Below, piece after piece: positions 29,802 through 38,854 of a stretch of DNA of 64,000 nucleotides. The translations under genes and the position numbers were made by a program. Positions within the stretch are counted from its first letter, which is position 1; each line of letters begins with the position of its first letter. The notes beneath the pieces were generated by a model. That model made no database searches and was not told the origin of the DNA. It saw only the letters and a list, made by a program, of their open reading frames with translations. The stretch is from the NCBI RefSeq assembly GCF_029675105.1, contig NZ_JAQQFV010000001.1:248001-312000 (forward strand). The letters are read 5' to 3'. Origin of the DNA: Nocardia anocheti (GTDB lineage Bacteria; Actinomycetota; Actinomycetes; Mycobacteriales; Mycobacteriaceae).

Positions 29802-30710
29802 ATGCCCGCAGGCCGCTACGCCCCCAGCCCCTCGGGTGAGCTGCACCTGGGCAATCTGCGCACCGCGATCCTGGCCTGGCTGTTCGCCCGCACCACCGAG
29901 CGCGAATTCCTGCTCCGCATCGACGATCTGGACCGCGTCCGCCCCGGCGCCGCCGACCGTCAGCTCGCCGACCTGGCCGCGATCGGAATCGACTGGGACG
30001 GGCCGGTCGTCCGGCAGTCCGAGCGCCTACCTCACTACGCGGCCGCTGTCGCCGAACTCACCGCGGCGGGGCGCACCTATGAATGCTTCTGCACCCGGCG
30101 CGAAATACAGCAGGCGGCCACCGCCCCGCACGGTCCGATGGGCGCCTATCCCGGCACCTGCCGCGGCCTCACCGAGCGGCAGCGCGCCGAGCGCCGCGCC
30201 GAAGGTCGGCCCGCCGCAATCAGATTGCGGGCCGAGGTGGCCGAGTACGAGATCGTCGACCTGCTGCACGGCCGATATCGCGGCGCGGTGGACGATTTGG
30301 TGCTGCGCCGCGGCGACGGTGTTCCCGCTTACAACCTGACCGTCGTCGTCGACGACGCCGCCCAGGGCGTCGACCAGGTGGTTCGTGGCGACGACCTGTT
30401 GCCGTCCACCCCGCGCCAGGGCTACCTCGCCGAGCTGCTCGGACTGGCCGCGCCGACCTACGCGCACGTGCCGCTGGTGCTCAACGCCGAGGGCAAGCGG
30501 CTGGCCAAACGCGACGGCGCGGTGACGCTTTCGGACCAACGCGCCCAGGGCAACACACCGCGGGACGTGGTCGCCGCGATCGCCGCCTCACTCGGCTACA
30601 CGGCCCGCACGACCGCCGAGCTCCGCGAAGTTTTCGACGCCACCCGCATCCCGGCAAAACCATGGATACTCGAGCCCGACGGGTTGTTCCGACCTGACCG
30701 ATGTCCGTAA
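29802..30710 (+). CDS. gluQRS: Glutamyl-Q tRNA(Asp) synthetase
   Basis: 302-aa paralog of the glutamyl-tRNA synthetase catalytic core without the anticodon-binding domain. It attaches glutamate to the queuosine base at position 34 of tRNA-Asp. The HIGH-like motif is SGELHLGN (residues 11-18), a Cys-x-Cys pair is in [10 protein letters not shown] with a further YPGTC, and the KMSKS-like loop is KRLAKRDG. Length and motifs separate it from gltX. Its substrate links it to the yhhQ and tgt genes 1.5-2.5 kb downstream. Confidence 0.92.
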   Translation: MPAGRYAPSPSGELHLGNLRTAILAWLFARTTEREFLLRIDDLDRVRPGAADRQLADLAAIGIDWDGPVVRQSERLPHYAAAVAELTAAGRTYECFCTRREIQQAATAPHGPMGAYPGTCRGLTERQRAERRAEGRPAAIRLRAEVAEYEIVDLLHGRYRGAVDDLVLRRGDGVPAYNLTVVVDDAAQGVDQVVRGDDLLPSTPRQGYLAELLGLAAPTYAHVPLVLNAEGKRLAKRDGAVTLSDQRAQGNTPRDVVAAIAASLGYTARTTAELREVFDATRIPAKPWILEPDGLFRPDRCP

Positions 30711-30754
30711 CGTACGCATCGACCGATCTACAGATCATGACGAGGACTGAATTT

Positions 30755-31456
30755 ATGACCAGCGGTGGTTACGACCCCAACCAGTACCCGCAGGGCGGTC
30801 AGCCCGGCGGCTACGGCCAGGATCCCTACGGCCAGCAGCAGCCGGGTTACGGGCAGCAGCAGCCGGGCTACGGCCAGCAGCCGGGTTACGGCCAGCAGCC
30901 TCCGGCGTACGGCCAGCAGCCCGCCTACGGCGCCGCCGACCCGTACGGCCAGCAGCAGCCTGCCTACGGTCAGGACCCCTACGGCCAGAACCCCGCCTAC
31001 GGGCAGCAGTACGGTCAGCAGGGCTTCGGCGGCGTGCTGCCCGCCGATCTGGGCACCCGCTTCGGCGCGCGCTTCATCGACTTCCTGATCGTCGGTATCC
31101 CGCTGGGCATCGTGCAGATCTTCCTGCCGAGCAGTTTCGCCATCAGCATCGTCATGTCGGTCGTCACCGCCGTCGCGATGGTCGGGTACAACGTCGCCCT
31201 CGAGGTGACCCAGGGCGCGACCGTCGGCAAGAAGCTGCTCGGCCTGCGCGTGGTCGCCCCCGGTGGCGCCCCGAACCTGACCCCCGAGCAGTCGATCAAG
31301 CGCAACGCGTTCCTGATCCCGCAGATCATCTACTGCATCGGTGGTCTGGTGACCTTCGGCCTGATGATCTACATCGCCGTCACCATCAACCAGGACCCGA
31401 ACAAGCAGGGTTGGCACGACAAGCTGGCCGGTGGCACGCAGGTCGTCAAGGGCTGA
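30755..31456 (+). CDS. RDD-family membrane protein with GYGQQ-type repeats
   Basis: 233 aa. Residues about 5-95 are tandem PGYGQQ, AYGQ and DPYGQ repeats, a low-complexity cytoplasmic tail. The RDD domain follows with [19 protein letters not shown], two or three membrane helices, the [11 protein letters not shown] motif and [14 protein letters not shown] at the end. RDD proteins may transport ions; function here is unknown. ATG 30755 has GAGGA upstream; ATGs at 30701 and 30737 are in frame but overlap or crowd gluQRS. Confidence 0.87.
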   Translation: MTSGGYDPNQYPQGGQPGGYGQDPYGQQQPGYGQQQPGYGQQPGYGQQPPAYGQQPAYGAADPYGQQQPAYGQDPYGQNPAYGQQYGQQGFGGVLPADLGTRFGARFIDFLIVGIPLGIVQIFLPSSFAISIVMSVVTAVAMVGYNVALEVTQGATVGKKLLGLRVVAPGGAPNLTPEQSIKRNAFLIPQIIYCIGGLVTFGLMIYIAVTINQDPNKQGWHDKLAGGTQVVKG

Positions 31457-31473
31457 TGACCGCCTAGAACGCC

Positions 31474-31507
31474 AAGGGGCGCTTCCGGATTCCGGAAGCG
31501 CCCCTTT
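31474..31507. terminator. Bidirectional terminator hairpin
   Basis: AAGGGGCGCTTCCGG - ATT - CCGGAAGCGCCCCTT with TTTG after it: a perfect 15-bp stem. It lies between two convergent genes and can serve both. Confidence 0.85.
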
Positions 31508-31522
31508 GTCGTCCGGAGACGA

Positions 31523-32113
31523 TCAGTACGTGGAACTGGTGTCGAAGCCGCCCGCGATCCCGAGCACCACGACGAACACCAGGTACAACACCCAGCCGAC
31601 GATCGACAGCGCGCCGATCCAGATCCCGGCCTGCGCCATGCCACGGCCCTCACCGCCGCGCTCCTTGATCTGGTTGATCGCCATCACACCGAGGATGATG
31701 CCGACGATCGACCCCAGGCCGCAGCTGCACAGGCCGACCAGCGAGGAGATCAGCGAGCCGATGGCCAGACCGTTGGTGCCCTGCGGCGGCGGGTAAGCGC
31801 CGTAGGGCTGGTAGCCCGGGCCCGGGTAGCCGCCGTAGCCGGGCTGCTGCGGCTGCTGGGGGTACTGCGGGCCCGAGGGCTGCTGGTAGTTCGGGTACTG
31901 CGGCTGCGAGGGCGGCGGCGGCTGGTGATCCGGCTGCTTCGACAGCGAGGGCGGGGGCTGCTGCGGGTACTGCGGCGCCGAGGGGTAGCTCGGGGGCTGC
32001 GACGGCTGCGCGGTCGGGTACTGCGGCACCGAACCCGGCGCGCCGGACTCCGGCGACACGCCGGAGCCGCCGTACTGCTTCCACCACTCGTCGGAATCGC
32101 CGGGATTCGTCAT
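31523..32113 (-). CDS. DUF4190-type membrane protein with Pro/Gln/Tyr-rich N-terminus
   Basis: 196 aa. Residues about 20-120 are Pro/Gln/Tyr-rich (PQYPQQP, GYGGYPGPGY). Two helices follow: NGLAIGSLISSLVGLCSCGLGSIVGIILG with the typical AINQIKERGGEGRGMAQAG linker, then IWIGALSIVGWVLYLVFVVVL. That is the DUF4190 pattern, function unknown. ATG 32113 begins MTNPGDSDEWWKQYGG. It is divergent from yhhQ by 62 bp. Confidence 0.85.
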   Translation of the reverse strand: MTNPGDSDEWWKQYGGSGVSPESGAPGSVPQYPTAQPSQPPSYPSAPQYPQQPPPSLSKQPDHQPPPPSQPQYPNYQQPSGPQYPQQPQQPGYGGYPGPGYQPYGAYPPPQGTNGLAIGSLISSLVGLCSCGLGSIVGIILGVMAINQIKERGGEGRGMAQAGIWIGALSIVGWVLYLVFVVVLGIAGGFDTSSTY

Positions 32114-32175
32114 TGCTACAGCGTATTCCACAACCTGCGGCCATGGCGTACCGCGACCTTGGTTGGATAGACCCC

Positions 32176-32949
32176 GTGACTGATGCAAACTCGCTCGACA
32201 AACCCGCCGGATCTGGGCGCCCCGCGCCGGAACACGCGGCATTCGCCCAGGCCGCGCGGGGGTTCTATCCGGTGATCGTCGCGTTCTTCACCGCGACGCT
32301 GATCATCTCCAACATCTGCGCGACCAAGGGCGTGGAGCTGTTCGCCGACGCCTCGGTGAGCCTGGGCCCGGTGCAGATCCTGCCGCTGGTCACCGACGGC
32401 GCCTTCTTCCTGTTCCCGCTGGCCTACATCCTCGGTGACGTACTCAGCGAGGTCTACGGCTTCCGCGCCACCCGCCACGCCATCTACACCGGCTTCGGCG
32501 CGCTGCTGCTCACCGTCGCCTGCTTCTGGGTGACCATCCAGCTCCCGCCCGCCGGGTTCTACGAGAACCAGGACGCGCTGCGCACCGTCCTGGGCACCAC
32601 CCCGCAGCTCGTGCTCGCCGGACTGGCCGGGTACTTCGTGGGTCAGCTGCTGAACTCGGCCACCCTGGTGCTGATCAAGGAGCGCACCAAGGAGAAGCAC
32701 CTGTGGGCCCGGCTCATCGGCTCCACCGTGATCGGCGAGTTCGCCGACACCCTCATCTTCTGCTCCATCGCCGCGACCGCCATCGGCATCGACAGCTGGC
32801 AGTCGTTCGTGAACTACGTGATCGTCGGCTTCGTCTGGAAGACCCTGGTCGAGGTCCTGGTCATGCCGATCACCTACCGCGTCATCGCCTTCCTGAAGAA
32901 GGCCGAACCGAGCTACGCCCCCGCCCCCGCCGACGCCCTACACGACTGA
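32176..32949 (+). CDS. yhhQ: Queuosine precursor transporter (YhhQ/VUT family)
   Basis: 257-aa membrane protein of the YhhQ (DUF165) family, which imports queuosine precursors in E. coli. Six or seven helices are visible. Family motifs are ATLIISNICATKGVELF, DGAFFLFPLAYILGDVLSEVYGF and GSTVIGEFADTLIFCSIA. GTG 32176 is the first start that leaves the short polar N-terminus; no clear Shine-Dalgarno is seen, so the transcript may be leaderless. It sits between gluQRS and tgt, which supports queuosine salvage. Confidence 0.92.
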   Translation: MTDANSLDKPAGSGRPAPEHAAFAQAARGFYPVIVAFFTATLIISNICATKGVELFADASVSLGPVQILPLVTDGAFFLFPLAYILGDVLSEVYGFRATRHAIYTGFGALLLTVACFWVTIQLPPAGFYENQDALRTVLGTTPQLVLAGLAGYFVGQLLNSATLVLIKERTKEKHLWARLIGSTVIGEFADTLIFCSIAATAIGIDSWQSFVNYVIVGFVWKTLVEVLVMPITYRVIAFLKKAEPSYAPAPADALHD

Positions 32950-32970
32950 GTCCCCCACGGACCGCACTAC

Positions 32971-33127
32971 CAGCCCCGCCCCCGCGACCCCGAGGAGCGG
33001 CGGCGCGCAGCGCCGGTCGCGGCCCGGGCCGCCGGTCAGGCGCCGTTGCGTACGCGACGAAGGAGCAAGCAACGGTGCCTGACCGGCGGCCCCCCAGGGG
33101 GCCGCGACTCGAGCGCGCCAGCGCTCC
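32971..33127. repeat. Dispersed structured intergenic repeat, copy B
   Basis: About 157 bp, the same element as copies A and C. The inner hairpin is CGGCGC-GCA-GCGCCG (33001-33015) instead of copy A's CGGCCAC-GAA-GTGGCCG. It lies between convergent yhhQ and tgt, about 75 bases from the tgt stop codon. Confidence 0.9.
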
Positions 33128-33201
33128 AAAAACACAGCTCGTACACCATTCGGACCGCTAAACCTTAGATCGCGAGCGCAGGCCGGTAGCGCGGGAGGCT
33201 G

Positions 33202-34455
33202 CTAGACGCTGGGCGCTTTGATCCGCCCCTGCCAGCGGCCGAGGAACTCCGCCTTGAATTCATCGAAGTAGCCGCCGTCGATACTCTCGCGAATCCGGTC
33301 GACGAGGCGAACGGTGAAGCGCTCGTTGTGGATCGTGCACAGCGTCGCCGAGAGCATCTCCTTGGCTTTGAACAGGTGATGCAGATAGGCGCGGGTGTAG
33401 TGCGCGCAGGTGTAGCAGTCGCAGTTCTCGTCGATCGGGGTGAAATCGCGGCGGAAGCGGCTGGTGTTGATGTTGAACCGGCCCTCGTCGACGTAGATGG
33501 CCGCGTTGCGCGCCACCCGCGAGGGGTTGACGCAGTCGAAGGTGTCGGCACCGTTCTCGACGGCGGTGAACATGTCCTCGGGTTCGCTGATGCCGAGCAT
33601 GTGCCGGGGCTTGGCCTCGGGCAGCTCGTCGCAGCACCAGCCCACGATGGTGCCCAGGTTGTGCTTCTCGAGCGCGCCGCCGATGCCGTAGCCGTCGAAT
33701 TCGGTGCCCTCCGCGCCCCGGATCTGCTCCAGCTCGCGACACGCCTTGCGCCGCAGGTCCTCGTACTGCGCGCCCTGGATCACCGCGAACAGCGCCTGGT
33801 ACGGGCGATGGCTCCGCGCGCGGGTGAGCCGTTCGTGCTCATCGATGCAGCGCTGGGCCCACTCGTGCGTGCGCTGCAGCGATTTCTCCTGGTAGCCACG
33901 GGTGTTCATCAGCGTGGTGAGCTCGTCGAAGGCGAACATGATGTCGGCGCCGAGCTCGTGCTGGATGCCCATCGACACCTCGGGGGTGAAGCGGTGCTTG
34001 GAGCCGTCCAAGTGTGAGCGGAAGGTGACGCCGTCGTCGTCGACGGTGGCCAGCCGCTCCTTGCCCGCCGCGATCACCTGATCGGAGCGGATGTCGACGG
34101 CCTCCATCGCCAGCACCTTCTTGAACCCCACCCCCAGCGACATCACCTGGAACCCGCCACTGTCGGTGAAGGTCGGCCCCGCCCAGTTCATGAACTTCCC
34201 CAGGCCGCCCGCCGCGTCCACGATGTCGGACCCCGGTTGCAGATACAGGTGGTAGGCGTTGGCCAGCAACGCCTGCGCGCCCAGATCCTTCATCGTCTCC
34301 GGCAGCACGGCCTTGACCGAAGCCTTGGTGCCCACCGGAATGAAGGCGGGCGTGGCGATCTCCCCGTGCGGGGTGCTGATCACCCCGGTCCGGCCGTGCC
34401 GCCCACCATCGAGCCGGGCACCGACCTTGAACGCGAACTCGCTGGAATCAGCCAC
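33202..34455 (-). CDS. tgt: tRNA-guanine transglycosylase
   Basis: 417-aa enzyme that exchanges guanine-34 in GUN-anticodon tRNAs for a queuosine base. DSGGFQ is at 98-103, the nucleophile aspartate is in TFDCVNPSR (D307), and the zinc site is C345-x-C-x2-C plus H376. The position of Cys158 of the preQ1-specific Zymomonas enzyme is Leu179 (FDELT), and the GGLAVGE loop is replaced by GGALEKHNLG. This supports use of queuine rather than preQ1, but does not prove it. GTG 34455 is chosen as the first start before conserved sequence; an in-frame start at 34491 adds 12 residues. Repeat C lies just upstream. Confidence 0.92.
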   Translation of the reverse strand: MADSSEFAFKVGARLDGGRHGRTGVISTPHGEIATPAFIPVGTKASVKAVLPETMKDLGAQALLANAYHLYLQPGSDIVDAAGGLGKFMNWAGPTFTDSGGFQVMSLGVGFKKVLAMEAVDIRSDQVIAAGKERLATVDDDGVTFRSHLDGSKHRFTPEVSMGIQHELGADIMFAFDELTTLMNTRGYQEKSLQRTHEWAQRCIDEHERLTRARSHRPYQALFAVIQGAQYEDLRRKACRELEQIRGAEGTEFDGYGIGGALEKHNLGTIVGWCCDELPEAKPRHMLGISEPEDMFTAVENGADTFDCVNPSRVARNAAIYVDEGRFNINTSRFRRDFTPIDENCDCYTCAHYTRAYLHHLFKAKEMLSATLCTIHNERFTVRLVDRIRESIDGGYFDEFKAEFLGRWQGRIKAPSV

Positions 34456-34493
34456 CCGCCCATCGTGCCAAGCGCGAACGACACCGCCCAACC

Positions 34494-34649
34494 CAGCCCC
34501 GCACCCGCGACCCCGAGGAGCGGCGGCGCGCAGCGCCGGTCGCGGCCCGGGTCGCCGGTCAGGCGCCGTTGCGTAGGCGACGAAGGAGCAAGCAACGGCG
34601 CCTGACCGGCGGCCCCCCAGGGGGCCGCGACTCGAGCGCGCCAGCGCTC
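34494..34649. repeat. Dispersed structured intergenic repeat, copy C
   Basis: About 156 bp. Here the long stem is perfect (GCAACGGCGCC arm). The inner hairpin is the GCGC form of copy B. The end of the element overlaps the stop codon (34648-34650) of the ABC gene, so insertion may have set that C-terminus. It separates the ABC operon from tgt on the same strand. Confidence 0.9.
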
Positions 34650-36555
34650 AATCCAACACAGCCGCGAACTGGGCGTTGTAGAGGTTGTAGTAGGCCCCGC
34701 GTTCTTCGAGGAGTCGCTCGTGGGTGCCGTGTTCGACGATGCGGCCCTTGTCCATCACCACGATCAGGTCCGCGTCGCGGATGGTCGAGAGCCGGTGGGC
34801 GATGACGAAGCTGGTCCGGTCCCGGCGCAGCGCGGCGGTGGCGTGCTGGACCAGCGACTCGGTGCGGGTGTCGACCGAGCTGGTGGCCTCGTCCAGGACC
34901 AGGATCGAGGGCTTGGCCAGGAAGGCGCGCGCGATGGTGATCAGCTGCTTCTCGCCCGCGCTCACGCCACCACCCTCCTCGTCGATGACGGTGTCGTAGC
35001 CGTTGGGGAGCACGTGCACGAACCGGTCGACGTAGGCGGCGCGCGCCGCCGCGAGGATGTCGTCCTCGGTGGCGGTCGGGTTGCCGTAGGCGATGTTCTC
35101 GCGGATGGTGCCCTTGAACAGCCAGGTGTCCTGCAGCACCATGCCGATCCGCTCGCGCAGGTGGTCGCGGCTGATGGTGGTGATGTCGACGTCGTCGATG
35201 GTGATGGTGCCCGCGTCGAGCTCGTAGAAGCGCATCAGCAGGTTCACCAGGGTGGTCTTGCCCGCGCCGGTCGGCCCGACGATGGCGATGACGTGCCCCG
35301 GCTCGGCGACCAGCGAGAGCCGCTCGATGATCGGCTTGTCGGGCTCGTAGCCGAACGACACCGCCTCGAACTCCACCCGCCCGCGATCCACCGGCCGGGC
35401 GTTCTCCACCAGCGGGTCGGGGCTCTGCTCCTCGGCGTCGAGGATCTCGAAGATCCGCTCGGCCGAGGCGACCCCGGATTGCAGCAGGTTGGCCATGGCG
35501 CCGATCTGGGTGAGCGGCTGACTGAACTGACGCGAGTACTGGATGAACGCCTGCACCTCGCCGAGCGACAGGTTGCCGGTGGCCACCCGCAGCCCGCCCA
35601 CCAGCGCGATGAACACGAAGTTCACGTTCCCGAGGAACATGATCGCGGGCATGATCAGGCCGGAGATGAACTGGGCCTTGAAGCTGGCGTCGTAGAGCTT
35701 GCGGTTGCGCTTGTCGAACTCTCGGCCGACCTCGCGACCGCGCCCGAAGGCGGTGATGATCTCGTGTCCGGTGTAGGCCTCCTCCACCGAGGCGTTCACC
35801 TCGCCGGTGAACTTCCACTGGTCGACGAAGTGCGGCTTGGACCGCTTGGCGATCTGCGCGGTGACCACGATGGCCGCGGGCACGGTGAGCAGCGCGATCA
35901 GCGCCAGCAGCGGCGAGATCCAGAACATCATGATCAGGATGCCGACCACGGTGAACAGCGAGTTGAGCAGCTGGCTCATGGTCTGCTGCAGGCTCTGCGA
36001 GACATTGTCGACGTCGTTGGTGACGCGGCTGAGCACGTCACCGCGCGGGGCGGTGTCGAAGTAGCGCAGCGGCAGCCGGTGCAGCTTGTTCTCCACCTCG
36101 TCGCGCAGCCGCTTGACCGTCCGGTTGATGACGATATTGAGCAGATACCCCTGCAACCACCCGAACAGCGCGGCGACGACATAGAGGGCGAGCACCACCA
36201 GCAGCACCTGGCGCACGGCGTCGAAATCGATGCCGGTCCCGGGGATGACGTCCATCGCCGAGAGCATGTCGGCGCGGGTGTTCTCCCCCTGCTGACGCAG
36301 CATCTCGACGGTCTGTTCCTTGGTGAGCCCCGGCTCGAGCTGCTTGCCGACGAATCCGTCGAAGACCAGGTTGGTGGCCTTGCCGAGCAGGTACGGGCCC
36401 AGCGTGTTGAACACCACCGAGGTGATGACCAGGCCGATGATGACGCCCACGTACACGCGTTCCGGAGCGAGTCTGCGCAGCAGTCGCTTCAGCGACGGGC
36501 CGAACGATTTGGCCTTGCTCCCCGGTGCGCCGGGAACGGGTCCGCCGGGCCTCAT
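34648..36555 (-). CDS. ABC exporter half-transporter, canonical NBD
   Basis: 635 aa: a type IV exporter membrane domain (six helices, about 35-360) fused to a nucleotide-binding domain. Walker A is GPTGAGKTT, the signature is VSAGEKQ, Walker B is ILVLDEATS with the catalytic Glu, and the switch His is in IAHRLST. ATG 36555 has GAGGAGG upstream and overlaps the partner gene's stop (ATGA). It should form a heterodimer with the product of the upstream gene; the substrate (drug, lipid or peptide) is unknown. The last codon region is set by repeat copy C. Confidence 0.92.
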   Translation of the reverse strand: MRPGGPVPGAPGSKAKSFGPSLKRLLRRLAPERVYVGVIIGLVITSVVFNTLGPYLLGKATNLVFDGFVGKQLEPGLTKEQTVEMLRQQGENTRADMLSAMDVIPGTGIDFDAVRQVLLVVLALYVVAALFGWLQGYLLNIVINRTVKRLRDEVENKLHRLPLRYFDTAPRGDVLSRVTNDVDNVSQSLQQTMSQLLNSLFTVVGILIMMFWISPLLALIALLTVPAAIVVTAQIAKRSKPHFVDQWKFTGEVNASVEEAYTGHEIITAFGRGREVGREFDKRNRKLYDASFKAQFISGLIMPAIMFLGNVNFVFIALVGGLRVATGNLSLGEVQAFIQYSRQFSQPLTQIGAMANLLQSGVASAERIFEILDAEEQSPDPLVENARPVDRGRVEFEAVSFGYEPDKPIIERLSLVAEPGHVIAIVGPTGAGKTTLVNLLMRFYELDAGTITIDDVDITTISRDHLRERIGMVLQDTWLFKGTIRENIAYGNPTATEDDILAAARAAYVDRFVHVLPNGYDTVIDEEGGGVSAGEKQLITIARAFLAKPSILVLDEATSSVDTRTESLVQHATAALRRDRTSFVIAHRLSTIRDADLIVVMDKGRIVEHGTHERLLEERGAYYNLYNAQFAAVLD

Positions 36556-38285
36556 CGAGCCTCCTCCGCGCTGAGCTGGGACTCGACGATCTCGCGGTAC
36601 TCCGGACATCGCTGCATCAACTGGTCGTGGGTGCCGATACCGGCCATGGCGCCGTCCTCGAGGACGACGATCTGGTCGGCGTCGCGAATGGTCTGGATGC
36701 GCTGGGCCACGATGATCACCGACGCGTCGGCGGTCTCGGGCTCGAGCGCGGCCCGCAGCCGGGCGTCGGTGGCGACGTCGAGGGCGGAGAACGAGTCGTC
36801 GAACAGGTAGATGCGCGGTTTGCGCACCAGCGCGCGGGCGATGCACAGGCGCTGACGTTGTCCGCCGGAGACCGTGGTGCCGCCCTGGGCGACGGGAGTG
36901 TCGAGCCCCTGCGGCATCTCGCGCACGAAATCGGCCGCCTGGGCGACCTCGAGCGCGGCCCACAGTTCCGCGTCGGTGGCCTCGGGCTTGCCGTAGCGCA
37001 GGTTGGTCGCGATGGTGCCGGAGAACAGATACGCCTTCTGCGGCACCAGGCCGATCTCGGCGCGCAGCGCCTCCAGGTCGGCGTGGCGCACATCGGTCCC
37101 GCCCACGTAGACCGCGCCGTCGGTGACATCGATGAGCCGAGGGATGAGATTGAGCAGCGTGGTCTTGCCCGAGCCGGTGGACCCCACGATCGCGGTGGTC
37201 GTGCCGGGCTCGACGGTGAAGCGCACCGCGCGCAGCACCGGCTTCTCCGCGCCGGGGAAGGCGAATTCGGCGAACCGCAGGTCGACGGTGGCCGGGTCAC
37301 CCACGAAGGGCTGCGGCTCGCGCGGCGGCCGCACCGAGGACTCGGTGTCGAGCACCCCGCCGATCCGGTCGGCCGAGACCGCGGCGCGCGGGGCCATCAT
37401 CGCCAGGAACGAGGCCATCATGACGGCCATCAGGATCTGCATGATGTAGGACAGCATCGCGGTGAGCGAACCGATCTGCATCGTGCCGTTGTCGACGTGG
37501 TGCCCGCCGAACCAGATCACCGCGACGGCGGTCAGATTGCTGATCAACATCACGGTCGGGAACATCAGCGCCATCAGCTTGCCCACGCGCAGCGAGGCGT
37601 CGGTGAGCGAGCGGTTGGCCGTGCCGAAACGCCAGATCTCCTGCCGCTCGCGCACGAACGCGCGCACCACCCGGATACCGGTGATCTGCTCGCGCAGCAC
37701 CCGGTTCACCCCGTCGATGCGCTCCTGCATCTGCCGGAACCCGGGCACCATCCTGGCCACGATGGTGCCCATCGACAGGGCCAGCGCGGGCACCGCGATG
37801 AGCAACAGCCAGGACAGTCCGAGGTCCTCGCGCAGCGCCATGATGATGCCGCCGATACACATGATCGGGGCCATCACCAGAATGGTCACCGACATCACGA
37901 TCAGCAGCTGGACCTGCTGGATGTCATTGGTGGAGCGGGTGATCAGCGAGGGCGCGCCGAACATGCCGACCTCGCGCGCGGAGAACGTCTCCACCCGGTG
38001 CAGCACCCCACCGCGCATGTCGCGTCCGGCGCCCATCGCCGCCTGCGCGCCGAAGTACACCGACGCCGCCGAGGCCACGATCTGCACGCAGCTCACCGCC
38101 AGCATCCACAGGCCGGTGGTCCAGATGTAGCCGATATCGCCCACGGTGACGCCGTTGTCGATGAGGTCGGCGTTGAGGCTGGGCAGGTAGAGCATCGCGA
38201 TGACCGAGATCAGCTGGAGTACGAGGACCCCGGCCAGCTGGGCGCGGTACGGGGCCAGGTAGGTCCGCAGCAGGGAGATCAACAT
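36552..38285 (-). CDS. ABC exporter half-transporter, degenerate NBD
   Basis: 577 aa with six membrane helices (about 15-310) and an NBD. Walker A is GSTGSGKTT and the signature is VSGGQRQ, both intact. The Walker B is IYLFDDSFS, so the catalytic Glu is Asp, and the switch His is Gln (VAQRIQT). Such a partner forms the inactive site of an asymmetric heterodimeric exporter (TM287/288 or BmrCD type). Third gene of the TetR - Rrf2 - ABC - ABC transcription unit. Confidence 0.92.
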   Translation of the reverse strand: MLISLLRTYLAPYRAQLAGVLVLQLISVIAMLYLPSLNADLIDNGVTVGDIGYIWTTGLWMLAVSCVQIVASAASVYFGAQAAMGAGRDMRGGVLHRVETFSAREVGMFGAPSLITRSTNDIQQVQLLIVMSVTILVMAPIMCIGGIIMALREDLGLSWLLLIAVPALALSMGTIVARMVPGFRQMQERIDGVNRVLREQITGIRVVRAFVRERQEIWRFGTANRSLTDASLRVGKLMALMFPTVMLISNLTAVAVIWFGGHHVDNGTMQIGSLTAMLSYIMQILMAVMMASFLAMMAPRAAVSADRIGGVLDTESSVRPPREPQPFVGDPATVDLRFAEFAFPGAEKPVLRAVRFTVEPGTTTAIVGSTGSGKTTLLNLIPRLIDVTDGAVYVGGTDVRHADLEALRAEIGLVPQKAYLFSGTIATNLRYGKPEATDAELWAALEVAQAADFVREMPQGLDTPVAQGGTTVSGGQRQRLCIARALVRKPRIYLFDDSFSALDVATDARLRAALEPETADASVIIVAQRIQTIRDADQIVVLEDGAMAGIGTHDQLMQRCPEYREIVESQLSAEEAR

Positions 38286-38367
38286 GATGGACGCAGGCTA
38301 CCGCGTGCCGATCACGCACGCCGCCGACTTTTACCTGCGCTATGGAAAGCCTCGGACCGAGGATGAA

Positions 38368-38844
38368 TCAGGCGCCAGCGGGGGCGCGCGGCTCGCGTCG
38401 GACCCAGGCGCCGGGGTCGGCGACCAGCTCGGCGACGAAGCCCGGCAACTCGTCGGCGGCGATGTCGGCGATCGACACGTTCTCCAGCACCGCGCGGATA
38501 TTGACCCGCAGCGCGATCCACACCCGCTGTAGCGGTTCGGCCGCCCCGGGGTAGCGCACGTCCTCGGGCCGCTGCCCGCGCACCGAGGCCAACGGCGACT
38601 CCACCGCGCGGATCACGTCGGCCACCGAGATCTCGGTGGCGGCCCGGCCGAGCCGGTAGCCGCCGTCGGGCCCGCGCCTGCTCAGCACGAGCTCGGCGCG
38701 ACGCAACTCGGCCAGCACCGATTCGAGCACCTTGGGCGGGATCTGCGCGGCGGCCGCGATGGCCTCGGCTTTGACGACTCCGTCGGCCGCGGCGAGCTCG
38801 AGTAGCGTTCGCACCGCGAAATCGACCCTGGCGGTGATATGCAC
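38368..38844 (-). CDS. Rrf2-family transcriptional regulator
   Basis: 158 aa. The Rrf2 winged helix is clear: MHITARVDFAVRTLLELA, then KAEAIAAAAQIPPKVLESVLAELRRAELV and SRRGPDGGYRL. There are no cysteines, so it does not carry the iron-sulfur cluster found in IscR or NsrR. It starts ten bases after the TetR stop and ends 82 bases before the ABC genes, so it probably controls that operon. Confidence 0.88.
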   Translation of the reverse strand: MHITARVDFAVRTLLELAAADGVVKAEAIAAAAQIPPKVLESVLAELRRAELVLSRRGPDGGYRLGRAATEISVADVIRAVESPLASVRGQRPEDVRYPGAAEPLQRVWIALRVNIRAVLENVSIADIAADELPGFVAELVADPGAWVRREPRAPAGA

Positions 38845-38854
38845 GGGGTCGAAC

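Noticed and set aside
30755..31050. GYGQQ-type tandem codons as a possible DNA repeat element or CRISPR-like array
   Set aside because: The units are in frame, of unequal length and without spacers; they encode the low-complexity tail of an RDD protein.
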